A stretch of DNA of 64,000 nucleotides from Lojkania enalia (lineage: Eukaryota > Ascomycota > Dothideomycetes > Pleosporales): assembly GCA_010094045.1 (NCBI GenBank), contig ML986590.1:239810-303809 (forward strand), given 5' to 3'. The notes beneath the pieces were generated by a model. It was given only the letters and a program-made list of their open reading frames with translations, had not been told where the DNA came from and searched no databases. Positions 56,661-64,000 of this stretch are shown here, in pieces (position 1 is the first letter of the stretch; each line of letters starts with the position of its first letter). The translations under genes and the position numbers were made by a program.

Positions 56661-58432
56661 TCATGCCCAACTTACCCCAAGTCAATGATGGCTTCTTTAA
56701 CTCATCCTCACTTGGGTCTAACTATACGAGCATTCGCAAGGCTTTCCCACATATTTCAGCTATTATTTCGACCCTTTTACTTTTCTGTCCCATTGGCACT
56801 GGTTGGTACATATTAAATCAATCTTTTTTCTTAATCTTCCCAGGTGTATGACAGCGCTGCATATGGCAGAAGTGAGCGTCTAGAGGTCTCAGTAAACAGT
56901 CTAAGTGTAATAGCTAACATTGCTGTTATGTTTTCTCTCAGAAGGTTCTCTTATATAGTTCGGCAATACGGATTTTATTACTATCGCTGTCCAATTCTTA
57001 GTGTCCTTGCTTTAGCCATGACTCCGCGAGGGTTGAGGCTGGTCTCTGTTAGAAGGAGAAGTGGGTAAAATAGTTGATTGTTGAGACTGTTGGCAGAAGC
57101 TACCTATATACCACTAAAATAGCGTTACAGGTGATCATATAAACAGTATACTTGCTCCTGCAGATCGTTTAAGGAGGCAATTCCAGTTGCCTTATCTAAC
57201 AGTCTCAAGGCTGAATTGGGAATCGACGGGGTCGTTTTGTATATGCTATGGACGGCTTGACCTCCTATAGATTCGTTTCTCTTCCAAAAAGGAAAGGTCT
57301 TATGTTGAACCTCACAGGATGCTAGCCATTGGGATTGTTTGAGTGATTCACTATTTGAAAGCGATTTCTTCGATGAACGTTGAGTAAGCAGCAGAGCACG
57401 TGGTGTTTGCTTTACTGGCTAGCGAAGGAAGACTCTCATGAGAGATTGGATAACCCATGTTAGCCTCGTAGCGAAATTATTGATCGAAATTGTATAATGT
57501 AATTGAGATCTATTTCAGTATTATCCGAAAAGCATAAATTAGTATCGACTCTAAAAGGACAATAACTAGAAGTTGCCCCACCGTCGTGCCGTTCGCGTAC
57601 CAAGGTGGGGTTGAGGTACCGCCAATGCTACCCTGGAAGCTCTTCCAATATCGGCTCGATTACCCCAACATGGGGGCAAATTGAGAGGGACAGCCTCTTT
57701 AAGAATATCTTCCCCGCACATTCTAAACGGGTTGTGGATCCCTAAAATATTTATTTCCTGCAGTCTAAAACCAAGACATAATACTGCTGCAAGAATAACA
57801 CCAAGCTTTAGTTGCCTCGTTCCCGCTTCGTCATGCCTCAACAACGCGCAGCATCAAGCTGCGAACTTCGTCCACCATTAGATTTCAAATAATAGTTATT
57901 TCCTTAATACTGAAGAGAAAATTTCCCGTCAAGATCCAAAACTTGACGTGTTGCCATATAGTATCCGACTCTTTCGGTACTAGATGACGGCAAATATGCC
58001 GGCATACGTTCAGCGGATTATCAGACCCCCAAATTCAATCTCCAATTTAGCATTACATAAATCACGTTGCCCTGTGTTACGGCTATATAAAGGCACCTAG
58101 ACCAGTTGACTAGAAGGCAGCTTTGCTATTCACTGCAGCTGGGGGTGTGTGTTACGGCTAAGCTATTCACAGTTAGCCCCTTGGCAGGTCCAGGGATATA
58201 TATGTAGCATGTCTCGCATTTCTAGTCAATAGACGCAGTTTTCCAATCCTCATCAGAGCCAGCCAGCTCTGACACCCTGGATAATCTAAAAGCTCATTAA
58301 TTCTCATCTGCAACATTCACTGGGGGAGATTTTGATGACGACAAATGAAACATAACATGGAGCGGACTGAACACTATATAAGTACCATCAGGGTGATGTC
58401 TCGCAAAACCCATTTCGATTCTTGCAAAGGCC
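56661..58432. other. Gene-poor region upstream of the esterase
   Basis: Contains weak ORFs (56663-56851 and 56844-57068 on +, 57566-57844 on -) that I cannot connect to a gene; some may be more of the HET relic's surroundings. TGTTACGGCTA occurs twice (58075 and 58149), which may mark remnants of an LTR, but no matching end is visible. A TATA box (TATATAAG, 58375-58382) lies about 51 bp before the esterase start. Confidence 0.4.
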
Positions 58433-59602
58433 ATGTTTCACTTGTTACTTCCCTCTCTCTTGATCGTGGGTTCGGCTCTTGGGCAGAGCACACCAGCCTG
58501 CCCAAGCCTCCCAGGTGCTATCAATTATGCTGCCAACCCCAAATTGCCCGATCCTTTCCTCCCTATAAGCGGCGCCCGCCTAACGAAGAAAGACGAATGG
58601 CCATGCCGTAAAGAAGAGATTAGGCAACTCTTCCAACGCTATTCTTACGGCATAATGCCACCTAAGCCGTCCTCCGTTACTGCATCGATGTCCGGCAATT
58701 CCCTGAGAATCACTGTTAGCGAGGGCGGCAAGTCAATGTCCTTCTCCGTTAGCGTCAGACTTCCGACTTCTGGTTCAGCACCCTATCCCGCTATTATTGC
58801 ATACGGCGGTTCGAGTCTGCCGATTCCTAACACTGTCGCCACCATCACTTACCAGAACTTCGAAATGGCTGCCGACAATGGGCGCGGGCAGGGCAAGTTC
58901 TATGAGCTCTACGGGAGCAATCATAATGCGGGTGGTATGATTGCAGCAGCCTGGGGTGTAGACCGTATCATTGATGCCCTCGAACTCACACCCGCCGCGA
59001 AAATCGACCCAAAGAGAGTCGGCGTAACGGGCTGCTCCCGAAACGGTAAAGGCTCTATGATTGCCGGAGCATTTGTTGATAGAATCGCCCTTGCGCTTCC
59101 GCAAGAAGGTGGACAGGCCGCAGCGGGATGTTGGCGCATCGCCGACGAGATCCAGAATAACGGCACTAAGGTTGAAACAGCCAGACAGATCGTTACCGGC
59201 GACACATGGTTCTCCACAGACTTCTCAAAGTATGTGAATGCGGTGCCGTCGCTGCCTTGGGACAATCACATGTTGCATGCCCTTTATGCGTATCCTGCAA
59301 GAGGTCTTCTGATTATTGAGAACACTGCTATCGACTACCTGGGTCCGACTAGCAATTACCATTGCGCGACTGCCGGCCGCAAGGTGCATGAGGCATTTGG
59401 CGTGAAGGACTATTTTGGATTCAGCCAGTACTCACATTACGATCATTGCGGATTCCCTAGCGCACAACAACCAGAACTGACGGCGTTTATCGAGCGGTTT
59501 TTGCTGGCAAAAGACACCAAAACTGATGTCTGGAAGACTGATGGGAAATGGCCTATCGACGAGAAGAGGTGGATTGATTGGACTGTACCGGCTCTGTCGT
59601 AG
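58433..59602 (+). CDS. 4-O-methyl-glucuronoyl methylesterase (CE15), secreted
   Basis: It cleaves ester links between lignin and 4-O-methyl-glucuronic acid on xylan, outside the cell. The single exon gives 389 residues with a signal peptide (MFHLLLPSLLIVGSALGQS) and no carbohydrate-binding module. The catalytic domain is of full length: nucleophile Ser202 in GCSRNGKG, acid Glu225 in PQEGGQ, and His335 in HYDHCGF. The spacing Ser+23 and Ser+133 is the same as in the characterised fungal enzyme Cip2, as far as I recall it. Other landmarks are PYPAIIAYGG, AAAWGVDRIIDAL and FSTDFSKYVN. A TATATAAG box 51 bp upstream suggests a regulated promoter. It implies a plant-biomass-degrading lifestyle. Confidence 0.95.
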   Translation: MFHLLLPSLLIVGSALGQSTPACPSLPGAINYAANPKLPDPFLPISGARLTKKDEWPCRKEEIRQLFQRYSYGIMPPKPSSVTASMSGNSLRITVSEGGKSMSFSVSVRLPTSGSAPYPAIIAYGGSSLPIPNTVATITYQNFEMAADNGRGQGKFYELYGSNHNAGGMIAAAWGVDRIIDALELTPAAKIDPKRVGVTGCSRNGKGSMIAGAFVDRIALALPQEGGQAAAGCWRIADEIQNNGTKVETARQIVTGDTWFSTDFSKYVNAVPSLPWDNHMLHALYAYPARGLLIIENTAIDYLGPTSNYHCATAGRKVHEAFGVKDYFGFSQYSHYDHCGFPSAQQPELTAFIERFLLAKDTKTDVWKTDGKWPIDEKRWIDWTVPALS

Positions 59603-60950
59603 GACGTAGATATAGGACTTCGTGTTGCTCAGCGGCGTCGCGCACAGCAACATTATAGTAAATAAAGTAGCGAAATCTTTGGATACTGGTTCTTCCGAAA
59701 ATAGTTGATTTAAATCAAAAAAAAAATTTTCTCCCCAAACTAAGACGCAGTTCTAGGCGGTCTTTGCCTCAGTAGCAGATTATCTTCTTTCTTGTCCTTG
59801 CATCTGTGATAACACCCTATTGACCCTATTCTCTTCTTCACAAAGTGGTAGTACATTAAAAGTGATTTGTTTCACTGATTATCTAAATCCACGGTTTAGA
59901 ACGCTATCTTGTCTCCCTTACGACCCACGGTATTGAGCTAGATGTGTAAGAATGGGGAAGATGCACCGACGAGCACTAGAAAGAGAGGAGAACGGCTTAA
60001 TATACAGTACACTAAATGCTTACTTGTATGTCTAAACCAGTCTTTCGCGTCTGGAGCTTGGTGCTTCAAGAGATGAGGACTTGCAGATGCGAATGATGTA
60101 AGGATAGGAATGCTTAGAGATTGTTTTGCCACTTTAGGCTGACTCCCTCGGCTCAATATTGTGGTCAACTCCTAATGGATTGGGTAATAAACGTAATAAA
60201 AGGCTCTTGTTAAGTAAATCCTGTTAGATGCGGCAATTGCAATTGCCTCCTTGGACGATCGGCAGGAGCAGGTTACTAGTATACTGCTTGCATGATCACG
60301 TGTAACGCTAGTTTAGCAGCAAATAGCTAGCTTTTGCCAGTAGCCTCAACAATCAACTATTTTTGCCCATTTCCTTATCAACAGAGCTATCGGAAGTTAT
60401 GATTTGAACACTCCTTGCTGGGTATCAGATACTACAGGCCTTATTGCTCTTCTCTTCTCGAATCCGCCTTCTGTATTAAAGCGACAGGTGTGCGGGGATG
60501 ACCTACAGATGGCTTGAATGTAATGCAACGCATTAAGCAGTTCAAGAACACAGTCGCATAATGCTTGAAGCACTGGTGAATATGGTATTTCACAAGCAGG
60601 ACGCATAAGCAAGACGTACAAGTGACCGAGACGCGCAAGCGGGTGAGACATTTTATTAGAATCGGATGTCGACCGGTTTGGGGGGGACCAGCCATGGCTG
60701 ACTATTAAAGCAGGTTGCAGCTTAGCGAAGACAACGCCAAAGCGGGCATTGGTCAGAAACCACCTGCGGATTCTTTTTCCTTTGCTTGCTGGTCATCCTA
60801 GCCGGCCGCAATACCCTCCGCGCATCCTAGAGCCTGCCTTTATACATATTTATTTGGTCGACCACAGCCGAGCTCAACGATCTCAAGAGATATAGTCATG
60901 CAAATTTGAGCTCATTCTTTGGTCAAGTTATTTGACGAACTTCAATTTGT
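59603..60950. other. Intergenic region
   Basis: About 1.35 kb without a supported gene. The short - frames at 59938-60168 and 60397-60695 have no recognisable content. A TATAAATA box is present at about 60955-60962, ahead of the next gene. Confidence 0.45.
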
Positions 60951-60997
60951 TCTTATAAATATACACCCCGCCCATAGTTATATGCCCGTTCGATCTC

Positions 60998-61772
60998 ATG
61001 AGTCCTATCATAAAGAGGATCATGACTTGTGGGAAGGTGCTTCTAGTCAACATTGAGGCTTGTATAGTCACGTGCCGTTATCTTGTGCCTCTCTATCGTG
61101 TGGGACGCCAACCTAGCTCTTATGTCCGCCGGCTTTTGCGTCCAACTCTTTCTATCCCTGGATACTTAATCATGGCTATATTCTGGCTTACTCTCCCCCT
61201 GCCTGTGGTCGCTTTTGGTGATGACCATTACGTCCTAGCGCATATACCGACACGCTATGATGGTCGCCTCTTAGCTTTCTTCTTCGTGATTGGGAGCTAT
61301 GTAGTTATTCTATCCAAGAATTCATTAGGCCCTTTGATGGGCATCTCGAGCATTTTATGGGTCATGATGCGCAACGACCCAGCCATCAGCCCCAAGCTTT
61401 CATGGATGTGAGTTTCCTTTTTCTGTCCCTAGATCGACAATTCGTAAGCGACCTAATCAAGAGCCTCGTTTAGGGTGTTCGGGGCGTGGGCTGTGCTCAT
61501 ATTAATGTATTTATCTTTTCAATGCCATCGCGTTTTTAATCATCGCCTGTAAGTGGCTACGCTTCTGTAGCCATTCTTCCACTGACACCTTTAGTTACAT
61601 TTTTTTGACGATGGCTTTGGCAAGCACCTGTTTATTTATCATTGCTCTCGTTCAAAAGTCTTCATTACGGGACGGGTTCGTTACGGTTATTCCGCCATGT
61701 ATCTCTTTCTCGGCATACACCATTGTATATTTCTTTCCGGATCGTCATTGGGAGGGCTCGAGTGTTGTTTAA
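60998..61772 (+). CDS. Orphan multi-pass membrane protein
   Basis: Exons 60998-61407, 61474-61548 and 61595-61772 (introns GTGAGT...TTTAG and GTAAGT...TTTAG) join in phase to 220 residues. Predicted membrane spans are YLIMAIFWLTLPLPVVAF, LLAFFFVIGSYVVILS, VFGAWAVLILMYLSF, FLTMALASTCLFIIALV and GFVTVIPPCISFSAYTIVYF. That gives about five, with short charged loops. A TATA box lies about 40 bp upstream. The intron phases agreeing across three exons, together with the hydrophobic periodicity, make it a likely real gene. I do not recognise the family. It lies 218 bp from a pogo-type transposon but shows no RIP. Confidence 0.7.
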
Positions 61773-61989
61773 TGGCGTGATCTCTCATTTTTAAAACTAT
61801 ATGGAAATTAGGAACTGTAAGCAGGAGGGGGTGAAGACTGTATAGGGTGGTATAGATCGATGTATTGATGAGGTTTCTTGACCTCTTGGTCAAGGTACGG
61901 CGGGGGAATTTATAGTACATAAGACTGCTTAGTCAAGGGCTGCACAACTGACTAGGCACGTGACCTGAGCTTACAGGAACTAGATTATA

Positions 61990-63640
61990 AGTGAGTCGGC
62001 GGTGTAAGCGAGCCGGCCACTCCATCAACTTTATAAGGCTCTACAAGGCAATATCTCCACAACATATTAGAAATATATTAAAATAAAACCTGTTCTAGAT
62101 TGTATGGTATCTGTAGTAATATTCTGATATGTGCGCATACTGTGCCCGGTTTGCCTGCAGCGTGTGTAGCGTGTAGAAGCCTCGCGGCTTAAACTTGATC
62201 GAGCTCGACCTTGAAGCGTTTCCCCTCTAGTAGCGTAGGTAGTGGTGTAGGTGCATGAGACCTAATAGAGAGCTTTGATAGAACGGTCTCTGGATTAAAT
62301 AGTACTAGACCGGAGCCTCGAAATCTTGCGCAGATCTTCTGCTTTGTAGTTACTTACTGGTGGGTTGCGCGGAAGGCTGGTAGGAATTCAAGCTTTGTGA
62401 TGTGGTTGATCAAGCTGCATATAAGGCTTTCAATCTGTTGCCAATTCGCTTTCTTCAATGGCGAAAAGCAGCCTACATCTAGAGACTATAGTAGATGCGA
62501 CGAATGAGCTAACATACAGAGAGCAATAATATTATTCTCCTTACAGAATATCTGGAATTCCGCTGAGCTATAGCTATCATGGCTATCAATTAGTAGGTGC
62601 TATAAGCCCAATATACGATTCGTCGTATAGGTATTAAAATGCTTTAGCTACTCAATACCAAGCTCATTATTCGTCTAACCAGGTTCACTCAATCCGATAG
62701 TTCAATTATATAGTAATCCTTAGAGAACCAGGCATGTAGATAGCAGGTACCCTTAAGAATAAGGAAGGTGAGGATACAATCTGTAAGGTTATATGTACCG
62801 TACGATCCCTATTATGGATTGGCCTGATATAATGTGATACCTGGAACAGATAGTATAAATAGCCTTGATCCTCCATAGATATCAATCAACACAGTTCTCC
62901 TCCTCATCCGCCCTGATACTTTACACTATCTCCTACTACATTAACGTCTTCAATAGTAGTTACCCACTCACAATTACTAGGCTGGATAGCCTTAGGCCTA
63001 TCGTGTATCTGTAAGCTAGTAATAACTAGCTGAGAGGTTATCTTGCCCATCACAAAACCGGTCTCATCAAAGTTCCAGATATCTTCATCTAGGATACCGT
63101 ATGTCACTTTTGTACGCTATACAAAGTTGCACTTGGTAGAAATAACCTTGGGATCTTTATATAAGGCTTGCTACCTATCGTACGGTTGATTCCATCATGT
63201 TTTTAGTGCTATAGTATAGTTGACGAAATTTCTAGGCTAGAGCTCTCCAACATTCCCACCAGCACGCTGCTCAAGCAGCTTACAGCCATATCTCGTACAG
63301 CTCTTAGAGTAGGCGCAAAGTCTCGCGAATCTAGCTCTAGTATACGTCCAACAATCACCTCCTCCTCGAGCTCAGTAAGCCTCCTTGATTTGAGGCTTAT
63401 TATCGCGTCATGAAGTAGTACCGAAGCGTCAATTACAGAGTGTGGTTCCGAGGACATTATATATTCATGCAGCCTGTCGCAAGCTTTGAACTTGGCCTCT
63501 ATTAAGAGCTGATAGGGCAAGGAAGATAGCTTCTTTTTGCAGGGCAATTGAGCAATAGATGGTGGAGCTATGGCGATTGAAATTTCAGGCGCGTCGGAAA
63601 GTTGGTAGGGTGGCCGGCTCGCTTATATGGCCGACTCACC
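61990..63640 (-). mobile_element. Second pogo-type transposon, decayed, carrying a nested small LTR
   Basis: The terminal inverted repeats (AGTGAGTCGGCGG... at 61990; the complement of GGTGAGTCGGCCA... at 63640) share the TAAGCGAGCCGGCCAC core. Both sides have TA as target duplication, with GATTATA/TATAATC beyond. About 1.5 kb remains after removing the nested LTR. The transposase is on -: an HTH part (LTELEEEVIVGRILELDSRD) near 63340-63400, and the catalytic block DEDIWNFDETGFVMGKI near 63045-63095 with its first Asp intact. The rest is scattered in three frames below 62780. Stops at expected Gln and Trp codons show RIP-type damage, milder than in the 12.6-21.9 kb element. It is a different subfamily from that one. 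Confidence 0.85.
62782..62925 (-). mobile_element. Solo-LTR-like element, copy C, inside the transposase
   Basis: 144 bp, read on - as TGTAAAGTATCAGGGC to ATATAACCTTACA; close match to copy A at 41510-41651. The flanks CAATC (62777-62781) and CTATC (62926-62930) match at four of five positions, as expected for an aged 5-bp duplication. It splits the transposase coding sequence. Confidence 0.8.
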
Positions 63641-64000
63641 TATAATCTATGTTACTGGGGGATTGTAAATGGCGTGCATAGCATACATGGATTCGGGACA
63701 GTAGTTCCCCAGCAACCTCGCAATACATATTATCCTACCAACCTTGGCAAGATGCGGCTAGAAGAGAACGGAAATTGATATTACATAAAGAGCCAAGCTT
63801 CTCTAACAAAGGAATGCAAATAGCGGTGGCGAAGCAGGAATGTAAGGGTGGAACGGAATGCAGGCTCTCCCTACATAACTCAAAGCAGCTCATCCTATTG
63901 AATTGCTATACAATGTATTTTCACCCATACTTTCACTTGTTCTTGATCTTCATTTCGCTCTCATATGGGGTAGTAGACCGCTGCTGCGGCTGGGACCAAG
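63641..64000. other. Right flank, no gene seen
   Basis: 360 bp without a supported feature up to the window edge. Confidence 0.5.

Noticed and set aside
57566..57844. 92-codon - frame
   Set aside because: No family match or start context; could be more relic sequence but not supportable.
58075..58280. Possible solo LTR starting TGTTACGG
   Set aside because: The start motif occurs twice but no complementary end (CGTAACA) or target duplication is visible.

Overview
The window is about 64 kb of a filamentous ascomycete (Pezizomycotina) genome. The evidence is short GT-AG introns of 50-70 bp inside recognisable fungal genes, a Zn2Cys6 regulator, a HET-domain relic, a CE15 glucuronoyl esterase, and transposons shredded by C-to-T/G-to-A changes of the RIP (repeat-induced point mutation) type. 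The species cannot be named from the sequence.

Layout. 0.2-2.8 kb (-): Zn2Cys6 transcription factor. 2.9-6.5 kb: gene-poor, with one GC-rich coding relic. 6.6-7.6 kb (-): atypical short-chain dehydrogenase. 8.6-9.6 kb (+): orphan two-exon gene. 10.6-21.9 kb: an AT-rich island in which a 7.5-kb Ty3/gypsy chromovirus-type LTR element (13190-20662, 540-bp LTRs, target duplication CTAAG) sits inside a Fot1/pogo-type DNA transposon (12583-21879). The ten Ns at 12388-12397 are flanked by the same 1,764-bp sequence on both sides, most likely an unmerged assembly overlap. 22.0-23.4 kb (-): protein kinase gene with two internal stops. 24.0-25.3 kb (+): HUS1 checkpoint clamp subunit in six exons. 25.3-32.9 kb: 7.5 kb without a recognisable gene, ending in a TATA box.

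33.2-33.7 kb (+) is the most unusual locus. After a leader of more than 300 nt with no ATG, the next four ATGs each begin the same heptapeptide M-G-R-G-G-Y-N, three of them closed at once by TAA. The copies differ only at synonymous third positions. The fifth ATG opens a 38-codon basic, proline-ending ORF. This looks like a polycistronic micropeptide transcript under peptide-level selection, which I do not recognise from any described system.

34.7-37.9 kb: divergent housekeeping pair MSS1 (mitochondrial tRNA-modification GTPase) and MAK16 (60S biogenesis). 38.0-38.9 kb (-): decayed gene. 39.7-40.4 kb (+): secreted cysteine-containing protein. 41.5-44.8 kb: decayed C2H2/ankyrin gene lying between two ~142-bp solo-LTR-like elements, each with its own 5-bp target duplication. 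45.5-46.6 kb (-): F-box protein. 47.3-48.0 kb (+): SNRNP27-type splicing factor. 48.6-51.2 kb (+): ER glucosidase I (GH63). 51.5-52.6 kb (-): Elongator subunit ELP5. 53.5-54.9 kb (+): five-exon short-chain dehydrogenase. 55.4-56.7 kb (-): HET-domain pseudogene. 58.4-59.6 kb (+): CE15 glucuronoyl esterase. 61.0-61.8 kb (+): orphan multi-pass membrane protein. 62.0-63.6 kb: a second pogo-type transposon carrying a third copy of the small LTR.

The housekeeping genes (HUS1, MSS1, MAK16, SNRNP27, glucosidase I, ELP5) are intact and form conserved islands. The accessory genes next to transposons (kinase, ankyrin, HET, 38-kb gene) are broken, often by changes consistent with RIP.
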